Below are positions 23,171-34,878 of a stretch of 64,000 nucleotides of DNA, piece after piece. Position 1 is the first letter of the stretch, and each line of letters starts with the position of its first letter. The DNA lies in assembly GCF_010093535.1 (NCBI RefSeq), contig NW_022985165.1:1273582-1337581 (forward strand). Direction: 5' to 3'. The notes beneath the pieces were generated by a model. That model saw only the letters and a program-made list of their open reading frames with translations. It had not been told where the DNA came from and did not search any database. The DNA comes from Lindgomyces ingoldianus (lineage: Eukaryota > Ascomycota > Dothideomycetes > Pleosporales > Lindgomycetaceae). The position numbers were made by a program, and so were the translations under genes.

Positions 23171-26100
23171 AAACGAATGTCATGGATAGGAAGTCAATAT
23201 TCCAACGACCTGGTTCCAGAGTGATGCTCATTTTGCAAAAGTGCCAACTCGGAGGATATACCCAAGTCTCTCGCATCCATCGGAGTAAGCGCGCAAAGAT
23301 ACACAATGGAACGCCTCGGTATGCCGGGCCACAGGCAATGAGTTGGCACGAAACAAGCCGCAACATCCACAGGGATAAGGGATGATGCATGGTTCCTGTG
23401 GCACAACAAGCGGCTTTAGATAAGGCGGCTGCTGATTTAACGACAGGGTGTTTATCTCCCGCCAAGGGAGGTGAGTTTATAGTGTGGCGTTTAGACTTTC
23501 GTTATTTCGGAGCGAAGATAAAAATTGCTCCAGCTTGTTGCAGTCAAGCTCCCGTCTGAACCTCAGCCGCCGAACCGCAGGAAGAAGGGAAGGCCAGTGC
23601 GGGAAAGAGAAAAAGAAAACCATGTTCCTAGATATGCCGCTCGGGATAGGAAATACACACCGGAAATTTTCGTTTTCCAGGCTAGACGAGAATCTTCCCT
23701 TCTCCCATACCTATTTTCTTTTCGGGGTATGGCATTTAACCTTCTACCTCATACCATTCGATGCTTTTATCGATCGTTTTGGATATTTCTGCAGATTATC
23801 TACATTACCTATGCAAAGTGTTGAGGCCCACTTGTCAACCTGAGCTTGCTCAATTCCAATGATTCGGCAAATGCCGTAGACGGAACGACCAATTGCAAGA
23901 CCTCCCGTTTACCCCGGCCCGCAAATAAGCAAACCATTCAGTATGTTATTGGCCATGTCTCCTTTTTTGCCCGACTATCTAGCCGCTCTCCCGTCACAGA
24001 CGCTGGTTCCATGGCCGACAAGCTTTTGGCCATGCTCTGGCCCGACGCCACGCGCTCATGAGACAACGGCGTTCTATGCCATTGTGAGCGCGGCCAAGCT
24101 GTCAAGAAGTTGTGCAAATTTCGGAGCCGGGCTTAGATGCATCTGTGCTTTATGATTCCCACGCTTCGAAGGGTGGTGGAAAAGAGCGCGTCGGTTTTGC
24201 ATATCAGCCACCTGCAGGATTATTTCTTCCATGATTCAGCATGCTGACTACGTCACACGAAATGTGGTGTCTCGTGCAAAGTTCCTCTCCCCATTGCTCG
24301 GGGCGCGAGCTCTAACATTGGATGCTGCTGGTCTCATAGTCCTGCTGCTTCTAGTATTTCACCGACAGTTTTCGCATCGTCATATAGCTATGATTCTCGT
24401 TTCTCGCCTTGGTTGTAAATTCTAGCGACGTGGATTTTAGAATACTTCGTGTTCGTGTTCCTCGGGAACATCAGATCCATCGATCTCCTTGTTCTGATCT
24501 CAGACATTTTCTCTGACCTTGACTCGTATGCAACCAGGATATGAACTTGCCACACGTCCGATGTAAGCTCCGAACATGTCTCTCCAGCCAATCGCAAGTG
24601 CGAATCCGAGCATGCATGTTACCGGTCTCTAAAATGTTAGAGAAATGGAAATGCCATGATAAGGAAATTGTGCCGTCGAATGAGCATTTCCTTATCGTGA
24701 TAACTAAAAGGGGCGGCTAGGAGCATCTACTCATTCCTAGTGCACGTAGTCACAGATGATCCGAAACGGTCCGAGCGGCCGGTACGCGGCTCAGGAAAAG
24801 CGGCGCAGCCATGCCGTTAGCCCAAAGTGGCCAATGCTTGGCTGACGTTCCGTTAATGCTTCCAGGAATTAGCACCGCCACTGCGCGGTAACACTGTGTA
24901 GAGGTGCATGTGAATGGACACGCCATGGCTTTGGATCCCGTCTCTCCTCTACAATGGCGCTTGATCCGATTGTGTTGATAGGGATGAAATGGTCTATTGT
25001 CAAGAAGGGGCAACTTTGTTTCAATGCGTCCAAGAATAGACCCTGTTGAGCTATCGAAGACCAACATCTGCATATCCACGCCCTAACTTATCTGCATGCC
25101 AGGTTCTCCTTCCGGATGCAGTTCCATTGCGGTCAGAGCAAGAGTTTGCTACTCCTAATGGAGAAATTACCCCTGGACATTACTGCCAACCCAAAGCTGC
25201 AGTAAGGAGTAAACTCCTTGGCTTGAGAGTGAACTCATTTGTCCGCCTACCCATGCCGCCATTTCTCCTGGATGTCATTTCCCGTATCTTTCGTGAGCAG
25301 AGCCCCATACTTCCAATAGCCATCATCAGGCTGAACCGCCTGTTCGACATGAGTATCGACATCGAGAGCACTGACAATATTGAGCGAGTTCTCAGGTGTG
25401 CCTGACGCTCCACAATGGTCCTTGTGTCCAGGATGGACCCCGGAGTTCACAGGTACTCTGTTGAGTTCTGAAAACCATTGGTTGGCCTAGGTCCTATTTC
25501 TTAACCTAACACTACTTCTCCACTTATATGGACTTGTCCGTCTGTAAACGAGGACGGGAGAGAAAGAGAGGCCGCAGTTTCGCCTCTGTCAGGGGACTGT
25601 ATCGACCGTAGATGTGTGAGAAGCAATTGACGGAAGCGAATCTCTTCAGTGGGGGCTTCGACTTTGCGATGGAGATTTGCGCTGGGATCCTGTATTCCAA
25701 ATTTGGATATATTCGCCACGATTGTTGGAAATTAGGGGGCTGCACACAACGCCTCATGCAGGAGAGCAATAAGGCAAGATACTAGCTCTCATGGGAACTA
25801 CCGCACCATATCCCAAAGGTATTGGATTCACACATCGCTTGTTGAGATGGAAACCGCTTCACCTTGTGCTGGTTCACCACGGAACTGCCTATTCTGGCAC
25901 CCGGATATCTAGAGGGCTGGCTGAAGATCGCCTTGCATCGGAATGGGCGACCCTAGTTTCACAAAAACGAGCTCGAGGGTCTCTAATCCTCATGTGGCTT
26001 GACTTCATCGAAGCGGTAAGGCTTATCATCGATCTTTTAGGTTTCGAAGGCTCACTGATCCATAGGTGCTATCGCAGTTTGATTCTTGCATGCTCTAGCT

Positions 26101-26360
26101 TTCCGAAATTACTGCATGAAGCGGCGGAGGATTGTTGACTGAAGCTAGTGCTTTGATATCCATATCATTCCAGTTACCCTGTTGTGCTCCCCTCCCTTCT
26201 TCAATCCCAACTGCGTCTGTCGTTACCAGGGTTTTCATTGATTACTGTCTTCATCACCTGCGCAATTCATTGCTGGGTCGTATTTGTTTGAAAGGGCCCA
26301 CGCCCACACATCATCTCCTACCCTTGTCGATACGTACAGTCGCTTCCAAATATTTTCGTC
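23171..26360. other. Divergent intergenic region between GH16 and GT2 genes
   Basis: 3.2 kb separating the minus-strand glucanase from the plus-strand glycosyltransferase. It should contain both promoters. Small open frames occur on both strands, but none has a motif or a credible splice structure. No repeats or tRNA are seen. Confidence 0.4.
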
Positions 26361-29210
26361 ATGGATTCGAATGTGTCTTCACGGAGGCCATCGATCTCGG
26401 AGCACCGTTCATCTGGGTCTGCGAGATGGTCCACCCCGTATGATTCCCGTCGCATAACCCAAAAAATTGACGAGGACACTAAGTTTAGAGCTGTAAGTGT
26501 TCTAGTCAGTTCATCCTCATTGTTCAATCTGACTGGCTCGTAGATTATTAAGCATCTACACGGGAAAGCATGTTCTATGCATTGGATGATTTCAGGCCCA
26601 GTGCCACGAGGTGCCTGCATGGGAGTTCTGATCCGGAAATCTGGCGGAGAGTACGCAACTGAGCCCGAGCCCGTGGATCAAGAGCTTTACGATGCTGTCA
26701 AGAAGATCAATCCCGCTGTCGCATTGACAATGTCGACCGAGGGAACCGGCGCCGTCTTCGATGTCATCGACCCTGGAGAATCCATGCTGCTTTTCGGAAA
26801 CGGCTCCCAAATTCAGATATACGACTCAATGGCAGAAATCGCATCCTCGAGTGCCATCAGAAAATTCCAGTACGCTGCCTTGGTTCGTCAAGAAAGGATC
26901 CTACTTGTCTGGCACGACGACCTCGGGCTTATTCTATCACACGCAATGGAAGTTGAATCCAGGATGCTGGCTCTAATTTGGGGAACAGGTACCTCTCCAT
27001 TTGGCATCGGCACCAACCCATTTTCGACAGGTGTAAACTCCCACAGGGCTTCCGAAATGGACCTAGTTACAGAGAAAGGGCTAGCTGAAGTCTCTGTTGA
27101 GGAAGTCAGCAAAACTGCGACTGACATTGAGTCTGGGGTTCGTGAATCGCTCGCTCGACCTCTCATCTTCACTAGCTCTATCTTTGTCGGTATGGCTGCG
27201 TTTGCCATCCTCGTTTTAGTAGTCGGTCTTGGCAACAGGGCTTTGGTCCTCCAGACTATGACCGATAAATTCTGGATGCGTCTCGCTCTTGTGGCTACAG
27301 AACCCATCTTCCTTCTCTTCGGCTTGTTCTTCGTCATCGTAGTGTTCGGAAATGTTTTCCAAGCCATCGGTCCCATTACTTCCGTAAAAACCAATTCACG
27401 CTTCTACTCTGCGATCAAGCCGAGCTTATCGCAAGCGAGGAGCATTGGGTTCCAACCGCCGCCGATCACCATCCAGATGCCCATCTATACCGAATCCCTA
27501 AAGGGTGTAATCGAGCCAACGGTTCGGAGTTTGAAGGCCGCCATTTCTTACTATGAGTCGCATGGTGGGACTGCACGCATCTTCATGAACGATGATGGCA
27601 TGGCACTTAGGAGCGAGGATGAGAACCGGGAGTTTCTCAATTTTTACCACGACAACAACATTGGATGGGTCGCGCGCCCCAAGCACAACCATGATGGCTT
27701 CATCCGAAAGGGAAAGTTCAAGAAAGCCTCCAACATGAACTTTGCGCTGAATGTCTCAAACAAGGTCGAAGACACTCTCCAAAGCCTTATCGATGCCCGG
27801 TATCCCAGCGAGGAAGCCATCACCGAAGACCAAGAGGCTTTGCTGTACCAGGAAGCTCTCCAAACTGTGCTGGCTGCCGATTCACGTGCCAAGGCTGGTG
27901 GGAACATTCGCATGGGCGAAATCATCTTGATCGTCGACTCTGATACCCGTGTTCCGGAAGACTGTCTTATGTATGGCGCTGCTGAGATGTTCCTCTCACC
28001 AGAGGTCGCCATCGTCCAGCATTCTACCGGTGTCATGCAGGTCTCTGGGGATTATTTTGAGAATGCTATCACCTTCTTTACCAACCTAGTGTATACCGCC
28101 ATTCGATTCTCCGTCGGTAGCGGCGAGGTAGGCCCTTTCGTCGGTCACAACGCTTTCCTCCGATGGCAGGCTGTTCAATCGGTGGGAGTCCATGAGGATG
28201 GCGGATATGTTGCTTTCTGGTCCGAGAGCCATGTCTCTGAGGATTTCGATATCGCCCTACGTTTGCAGGTTACGGGAAATGTTGTCCGCTTAGCCAGCTA
28301 CCATGGCGATGGATTCAAGGAAGGTGTGTCGCTAACCATCTATGACGAACTCAATCGTTGGGAAAAGTAGGTCGCTGCAAGCATACTCAGCTGCCTCTGG
28401 CTAACCCTCTCAGATACGCATACGGCTGCAATGAATTGGTTTTCAACCCCATCCACACTTGGTTGTGGAGAGGTCCATTCACAAAGCTCTTCCGCATCTT
28501 TCTTTTTTCAAATATGCAACTTTCCTCCAAGCTGACCATCGTCGGGTACATCTCATCATGTAAGCGTAGTGCCGACAGCTTCCATTTCATTGCTAACTAT
28601 CGAAGATTATGCTCTAGCATCATCGGTTCCTTTCGGCATTGTGAACTATTTCTTGATTGGTTGGTTCAACGGCGACCTCGACAAGTTTTACGTTGAATCC
28701 TGGAAGAGTGAGTACACGCATCCTCCACCTCCGGAAGCTGACTTACGCAACTCAGTTTTCGTCTCGCTCATTCTTGTTTTCAACCTCATGTCCAATGTCT
28801 GTCTTGCTGTGATGCGCTACCGTCTTGGCGACATGAGCCTGTGGTCATCCCTTTTAGAAAACTTTAAGTGGATGCCGCTCTTCGTCATCTTCTTTGGTGG
28901 TCTTTCGTTTCACCTTAGTCTCGCCATTTTGGCGCACATGTTCAGTATCGACATGAGCTGGGGTGCCACCGCAAAAGAGAAGGACGACTCCAACTTTTTC
29001 AAGGAGTTACCCCGCATTTGGCACCGATTCAAATGGATGTACATGCTCATGATTCCCCTCGTGGGCGCCATGATCTATCTCGGATGTTTCGCGCCGCATG
29101 GCTGGGATATTCAGGGTTTTACAGCCACGGTCCCGATGGCGACGATTGTTATTGGGCATATGTTGTTGCCGTTTGCATTGAACCCTTCGCTGATGGTGTT
29201 CAATTATTAG
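26361..29210 (+). CDS. Cellulose synthase-like family 2 glycosyltransferase (GT2), membrane protein
   Basis: Exons are 26361-26492, 26544-28366, 28414-28559, 28606-28707 and 28756-29210: 886 codons, 885 residues. ATG 26361 begins a Ser/Arg-rich N-terminus. Two membrane helices near residues 250-325 (SSIFVGMAAFAILVLVV; IFLLFGLFFVIVVFG) precede the catalytic domain. Its landmarks are QMPIYTES, an NDDG acidic loop near 393, RKGKFKKASNMNFAL, the DxD-type IVDSDTR near 508, GPFVGHNAFLRW, and the acid/base VSEDFDIALRLQ near 609. An RW pair in LNRWEKYAYG takes the place of the QxxRW motif. About five more helices follow. Processive enzymes of this group build beta-linked glucans from UDP-glucose and extrude them; fungal relatives include mixed-linkage glucan synthases such as Tft1. 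The linkage made here cannot be read from sequence. It lies next to GH16 and copper-oxidase genes. Confidence 0.88.
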
Positions 29211-29470
29211 AATATGATTTGAATTAGACGGCACTCTAGACTGGAACTGGGCGTGTGGCTTTTCTTCACTCTGCTCTTTGCAAAATTTCAATGGTAAGTA
29301 TGAAGTGCGGGAGTTTAGTCTTTGGGGTATGGAGTCATATATTAGATACATCGGATAGTATACATGGGTTAATAGATAATCTTAATTTGGGTAACGGCTC
29401 GATCTCAAGAAGTAGAGAAAGTATCCGCTACAGGAGAATTGGAAATCACAACAACATACCTGCTGCGCAG
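29211..29470. other. 3' flank of the GT2 gene
   Basis: A short gap between the GT2 stop and the HAD remnant on the other strand. It probably contains the GT2 3' untranslated region. No coding signal was seen. Confidence 0.3.
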
Positions 29471-29941
29471 CGTTGATGTCCAGCAATTCTCGGGATATAT
29501 CTAAAAATCCGTGTCCGGCACTTCCATCTCTTCCATCACAATATTGGTCGGCGAACAAATGCTCGCCATCAAGATCGATCTCCACTCCGAAACCTTCGGT
29601 CGTTCTATGCACATATATCATTTTCATCCCGACACCTTTTGCCACTTGAAAGTCATATAGATGTGATGCAAACATCCAGCAATCCTCCAGAGGCAAGCTT
29701 ACCCGCTCCACAGCCTTCAAATATATCGCGTGATCGGGCTCGGTAAGACCGAGAAGTTCCGAGGACATAAGCATGTGAAACAGGATTCCAGAAGACTGCG
29801 ATGTTGAGATGGAGCCTTGTAGTCCCGTTCGCCAGAACGATCAGAAACCAATTTCCATCCCTTCGGAGATGCTCTAGGGCGGAGGTAAATTCGGGTCATA
29901 GTCATTAGAGATGTCATTGCTAAAGTAGTGAGCTTCGACAT
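29471..29941 (-). pseudogene. 2-haloacid dehalogenase-like (HAD) fragment
   Basis: Read on the minus strand, one frame carries LEHLRRDGNWFLIVLANGTTRLHLNI at about 29885-29800, like the motif II region (S/A-N-G) of haloacid dehalogenase type II enzymes. A different frame from about 29774 continues with MSSELLGLTEPDHAIYLKAV, MFASHLYDFQVAKGVGMKMIYVHR and FLDISRELLDI. The motif III lysine position (usually KPxP) reads EPDH. The N-terminal part with the nucleophilic aspartate was not found. Loss of the N-terminus, a frame change between motifs II and III, and the degenerate KPxP position all suggest a decayed copy of a cytosolic HAD hydrolase. Confidence 0.45.
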
Positions 29942-31019
29942 CCATCGTCTTAGAGGTCAAGACCGATTCCTCTTTCCTCTAGCAATCTATCTAGGATTCG
30001 TCAGTGTGGTGTGAGGTCGATGTCTTCGTTTGCTTCTCCACCTGCGAATGGAGCGTGGATGTCCTTAAAGAATCCCTCGCGCCGTGCTATTGCAAGCCCA
30101 CGCAATCCGTGTTTCATGGGTAGCAGTGAAGGGTGCGGAGGGAGACTGATAAACTAATAGTAAAGCCGATGGCCAGTCGCTGCATATGCATGCGGAGACC
30201 TTTCACCTCGGAAGTGACGTAATCTATCGTACTGGGTTAATCCTAGCTCAAAACGGCCATCCCTTAAGCACATGCCTGTGCGCGGTTCGATAAGCGTGTC
30301 TCCTGCGCGCTCGGTGAATTTCCAGCATTCATGAGTATTCAGTCACCCTACAAACCGATAAATGCTTCTCAAGTATCTGGTCCGTCCGTGAACATCATTC
30401 TTCCCTTAATCCGCTATGTATGGAGGCGGAACGATTTCATTAGCATCTTGGTTCCAATGTCGATTTACTTTACTCAACGATAACCCCTAAAGAATATATA
30501 CTCTACCGGTTCCTTGGTCTAAAGTGTGGTCATAGCCGCCGTCGATATTCCACCCTGATGCATAGCCTGCCAGCTTCAAGCTCCTTATTGAAACTTTTTG
30601 TTGTAATTCGTTGGCCCGCCGCAAGTATCAAGATAGGGTTTTCTAGCTTCCCATATAACTTTAAAGCACCAGAATTCATTCTTACATATGTTACACTTAA
30701 GATGTGTACACCCACCTCTCTTCTAAATCCGATTACCGCACCCAGCTCTTGAGCACATTCTACTGGAGCGTGAATTTCTTATTTCGAGGCAACTTCGTGT
30801 TCCCAGCATTCTGTACTCACATTACCGTTCTCTAGTGCCTTACTCGCCATGCCATGAACGTTGGTCCTGTCTTGCTGCTTTCTCACATCAATTTGGAGGA
30901 GGTGCTCGCAGGCATTTTCAAAGCATTTCTCGATAAATGAAGCAAGGCGCTTGTTGCAGTGCAGGCAAATCCACTCCGCGTAAGTTTCTGTCCTTATTTA
31001 GTATTTTCCACACGCTTTT
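29942..31019. other. Gene-poor stretch with one unplaced coding-like segment
   Basis: On the minus strand at 30117-30001 a short frame (MKHGLRGLAIARREGFFKDI...DIDLTPH-stop) has protein-like composition. It is preceded by an acceptor-like actattag at about 30160. It could be the last exon of a lost gene; I do not recognise the family. The rest shows nothing. Confidence 0.3.
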
Positions 31020-31881
31020 CAATATTAAATGCTCACCTCCAGGGTCGTGTATTTGTCCGTGTCCACAGAGACTCCATCAAAACTTTTTATTCTGCGACAA
31101 GATATTCTGCGCTAGTTTTCTGTTGTATCTAGGCTTCCGTCAGAATTTTTCTGTCATTCAGGGCCCACCCTCCTACATGTTCAGAACATCTGCTGTTAGA
31201 AGCGAACTCAGCCGGTTGACTGGAACTGGTTGCCTGCATTCTGGGTCCGGACACACCAGGTCTTCCAGTCGCCCTTGACGGATTGAAGTTTCCCAAGTTA
31301 GCTTTAAGCAGGCATCACAAACATTTCGGTCGTGGAGACACATGTCCGTGGGAGGTCTACAAGTCTCGAGCGAAAAAGGGCCGCATAGCACGCTACATTC
31401 TTCAGCAGCTTGCACGGCACAGTCGTAGGGCGGCCGACCATGAAGTACGGCAAGAAATTTTCTGCAATCGTCAGGGCTGCTACAAAAAACCTTATAACTA
31501 AGTTGGATGAAGATGGTCTCACCGCAAAAGCTCCTGATTCATTTTGAGTAGATTCCTAACTTTAGATTCATGGACCCGCACAAGGCTTCGGCATCCTTCT
31601 CTTCTGCATGTAACCCTGCCCTGAACAACTTCGAACATATAATTTTGGTCACATGTTGCGCATACGCCAGGACAGCTGCCAATTTTTTGCGAAAACTGGC
31701 CATGACCTACGGAACACGTAGTCCCTTCGAACCAGAAGGTTGAACGCTGAGTTGGTGCGGAATAGTCATGCTTTTGAGAGCAGACTATGCACCTCAGGCT
31801 CAGTGTATCCTTTACAGGTTTGCAAAATACGACATTAACCTGCCAGCATATTTTCCAAGCTTCGAAGGCGTCGTCTACCAT
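31020..31881 (-). pseudogene. Decayed RBR-type (RING/IBR zinc-finger) E3 ubiquitin ligase
   Basis: Three collinear pieces lie on the minus strand. The piece at 31881-31519 has CIVCSQKH, CPGVCATC and CRREGCRSLV, Cys pairs like a RING-type finger. The piece at 31415-31173 is a recognisable fungal RBR RING1: AEECSVLCGPF, PTDMCLHDRNVCDACL, then LEDLVCPDPECRQPV. Near 31090-31040 the string CGHGQIHDPGGEHLIL matches the start of an IBR domain. The pieces are in different frames and are separated by stops and non-coding sequence, with no coherent splice model. Functional RBR ligases pass ubiquitin from E2 through a RING2 cysteine. RING2 was not found, so the copy is probably dead. Confidence 0.5.
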
Positions 31882-32449
31882 GATTTACTCTTTATATGTA
31901 CCAGGTCTGTTGCGGATATCCGGAGGGCAGAAATTTAGAAAGAGGTCTAGAGGGACTTAAAATCTTTGCATGTGGATTCCCCTGGTATATGCCTTCCGAC
32001 AAATCAAGAGTTATGTGGCTGATGGCTTCCTGCATGGCGAAATCTGATAGCCAGGAAGTATCATTGCGCCCCCACATGCCCCGAGTGGCTCTTTGAAAGT
32101 GACAGCTCACTTGCCAACTTGCTCACGGAGGCTTACCACTCTTCTCCACCGGTGAGTTGTAAGGCAGAACCTAGAAAAACAGACCGAGGAATCTCTAAGT
32201 CTGAAAGAGCTTGTTGTCACAAAGCCCTGTCCTTCTTCCATTAGAGTAAATGCCCCCCCTGCTCTGCCTCCAATCCTCTATTCATCCTTTGGAACCACGT
32301 TCTTCTCTAAGATTGTGAACCCTCAAAGCTTTCTCGCTTGATCAGAATGGCTGGTTGGAAATCAGTTGAAGCTCAAGCCAGCGCCAACTTCCTCGAAGTG
32401 GAAGAATTAAACGCGAATGGAACTGACAGAGAATTAAAGCAGAACCGTT
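31882..32449. other. Intergenic stretch between two decayed genes
   Basis: Short open frames only. A minus-strand frame at 32110-31892 (DFAMQEAISHITLDLSEGIY) may be an upstream piece of the RBR remnant, but no domain is visible. A plus-strand frame from 32347 (MAGWKSVEAQASANF) may belong to the next remnant. Confidence 0.25.
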
Positions 32450-32945
32450 GGTTGAATGGAGTATCTCAGTCAAGTACCGTCTGACATATGAAGAACACCA
32501 TAGCTGCGGAATTTTTCAACTCCGCTGCATGAAGCAGCATGCACATTGCACGCTTCAACTAGAATCTACAACACAGTGAGTATACCTTCAGAGGAACTGT
32601 ATGCGCTAATTCCAAAAAGTGGAGGATAAGCTCTCATCTTTTGGCGTGCAGAATGCATGTTCTCCCACTACGCTACAATTGCCGCTAGACCTAGGCGACA
32701 CACTCTACTTCACTCGCGCCGTCAAAACTCATACTCCGAGTTATGATCTCCCACCGCCTTAGATCCACCAAATCTTAAACAACGTCATGTTCCACCACGT
32801 CGACGGTTCAATGTGAATTTTTCACCGCATTCCGATTCCCTGGGCAGTAAAACAGCTCTGAACAAAGCTAGGCGAGCGACAGGTTATGGAGGTTGAGTAC
32901 TACGGGTTCATCTGGAAAGGGAATCAGCTTGAGGAGTACGTCTCC
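32450..32945 (+). pseudogene. Broken gene of unknown family with in-frame stops
   Basis: One plus-strand frame from 32619 to 32945 reads as protein apart from three stops: TAG at 32760, and TGA near 32814 and 32863. Readable segments include LQLPLDLGDTLYFTRAVKTH, HQILNNVMFHHVDGS, IFHRIPIPWAVKQL and ERQVMEVEYYGFIWKGNQLE. An upstream piece at about 32460-32575 (YRLTYEEHHSCGIFQLRCMK) ends near a gtgagt donor. Stops without indels suggest decay by point mutation, with CAG, TGG or CGA as possible ancestral codons. I do not recognise the family. Confidence 0.4.
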
Positions 32946-33795
32946 TAATCACAAGAATTCAACGTTCCGACTGACTTCTGTCTTAGGACACTTGAAAGTA
33001 ATATGCTTCCTGAGGTACTAGCGGCCCTTTTATTTGCCTTTGTAAGCATCGCTAATCTCGTTGCTATAGGATTATACGATTCACATGTAGCACGCTTAAG
33101 GGGAGGGTAGGATCATATCGCAACGTAACTCATCGGGTCGGCAGCACATGAGGTTGAGATGGACTGGGGAAGGGGAGCAATGGCAGGGCGAACCTCATGA
33201 GGCTCAAAAAACAAACTGAAGTTCGAAACTGTCATCTTAATTCTGAATCAGCTCTCGGGGGCGCGGTGCATACATCTTGGCTATTCAATTCCAGCTGTGG
33301 CTTCCACGGAACCTTCAAATTGGCCGTTAATATAAGCCTTCACTCATACGTTCTCGCGAGCGATGTCACGACCTAATTCTCGCAAGCCATTGCTTCACTT
33401 TACTAAATGGTGACCTATCACGCTAACTAATACCCAGTCCGGCGTGCCAGTCCAGCTCCACATAGCCCCGCAAGGCTCCACAGGGCGCCACAGGGCGATG
33501 CGGGATTTTCGGAGACATGTGTTAAAGCCCACGCGATTTGGAAAAGCAACCAAGTCGCAATGTCAATTTACCGGTCAAATTAGTGCCTACAAGCTCGTAA
33601 TAATTGGAACAGTCATCTACCGGCACTAAAGGTGGGGACAATGAAAGATATCAATCTCAAGCTGACCCAAGACCCTACCCGTCACATATCTCAGCCTCGC
33701 AAATCACATACGTTCTCTCCGGCCTTTCCAAATTGTATCCCTGTTCTAATAACTAGGGAGTATTCTGATTGTGGCCGTCTACACATTGCCCTAAA
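32946..33795. other. Intergenic region upstream of the coiled-coil/ankyrin gene
   Basis: No gene is recognised. A small tandem duplication, CCACAGGGCG twice, lies at about 33477-33497. The right end should contain the promoter of the gene at 33796. Confidence 0.35.
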
Positions 33796-34878
33796 ATGGG
33801 CGTATCCACACGATCCCAGAGTGGATTAAAACGTAAAAGGGAGGAGCAAGAAAAACAAGATAATAACTTTGACTACCAGAATGAGAGGCTGATTGATGAG
33901 AATCGGAGGTTGTATCGGCGCCTGCACACTCAAGCTCGCGAGCATGAGGAAATAGAACAGGCCTATAAACGACAGGTTGCTAGACTTACAAACGCAAATG
34001 AAAGCAACGCCAGGACCCTGAACGCCAAACTAGAGGATTTAAAACGTAACTTTCGAGGCTACGAAGAAACAGCACGTAGCTTAAGGTCTCAATTAGATGA
34101 AAAGACCGACTCTCTACAGCGAACCAAGTTAGACCTAAATCGACACCGAATGGAATTGAGCAACGCGACCCGGAGAGCTTCGAAAGCAGAACAAGAGAAT
34201 ACGGTAAAGAACCAGCAGATGGAATTCATGATACAACAATACCTTCAACTAAGAGGGCCTCTTGCCGGCTGTTCTGCATATTTCAGGAAATCAAATGCCA
34301 TCTTGGAGGAACGAATTGTTGCCTTGTCAAAACTGACCAACCGGGTCTCCGAACCATGGGATCACGTACGTATAAACCACTACCTTGGAAGACCCGAGCA
34401 CAGTCTCCATCATGCGGCAGCTACTGGAGATGTGAAGGAATGCTGGAGGCTTCTTTGCGAGGGAGTGAAGGTGGACAGTCACAATAACCGAGGAAGATCT
34501 CCCCTTGCCTATGCAGTGGCTCACGGACAACTGGGAGCCACGATTCTGTTGGTTGAGGCTGGTGCTGATCTGCATAAAGAGGGGATACCATTTTTGGACC
34601 GTCCGAAGGATATAACCTTCCTGGCAGTGTTTATGAAATCTTCTTTACAATACACAGGAGAGCTAGCAGATATGTATGAGGCTATAGCAGAATACCTTCG
34701 GGCTGAGACGGGAGTGCTACGAAAATTCATGACCCCAGGGAAAGGTCTGAAAGGCTTCAATTTCTGGCTACTTGCAAACTCTTCACGGTTGTTGAGTGGG
34801 TATCACTACCCTGGGCCCAATGAAAGTAATAAGCTATCTGAAGAGAGCGAAAAAGGATCCTGTTCGTGGCTAAATTGA
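33796..34878 (+). CDS. Coiled-coil protein with C-terminal ankyrin repeats
   Basis: Single exon, 360 residues from ATG 33796 (MGVSTRSQSGLKRKREEQEK); the frame is also open from 33769. A basic nuclear-signal-like LKRKREEQEK is followed by a long charged heptad region (about residues 15-150) rich in Gln, Glu, Arg and Asn, a predicted coiled coil. After a short linker comes an ankyrin unit: HSLHHAAATGDVKECWRLLCEGVKV then RGRSPLAYAVAHGQLGATILLVEAGADLH. The C-terminus has no known domain. The architecture suggests a scaffold that self-associates through the coil and binds partners through the repeats; this is inference. It is the only clearly intact gene in a neighbourhood of decayed ones. Confidence 0.72.
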   Translation: MGVSTRSQSGLKRKREEQEKQDNNFDYQNERLIDENRRLYRRLHTQAREHEEIEQAYKRQVARLTNANESNARTLNAKLEDLKRNFRGYEETARSLRSQLDEKTDSLQRTKLDLNRHRMELSNATRRASKAEQENTVKNQQMEFMIQQYLQLRGPLAGCSAYFRKSNAILEERIVALSKLTNRVSEPWDHVRINHYLGRPEHSLHHAAATGDVKECWRLLCEGVKVDSHNNRGRSPLAYAVAHGQLGATILLVEAGADLHKEGIPFLDRPKDITFLAVFMKSSLQYTGELADMYEAIAEYLRAETGVLRKFMTPGKGLKGFNFWLLANSSRLLSGYHYPGPNESNKLSEESEKGSCSWLN

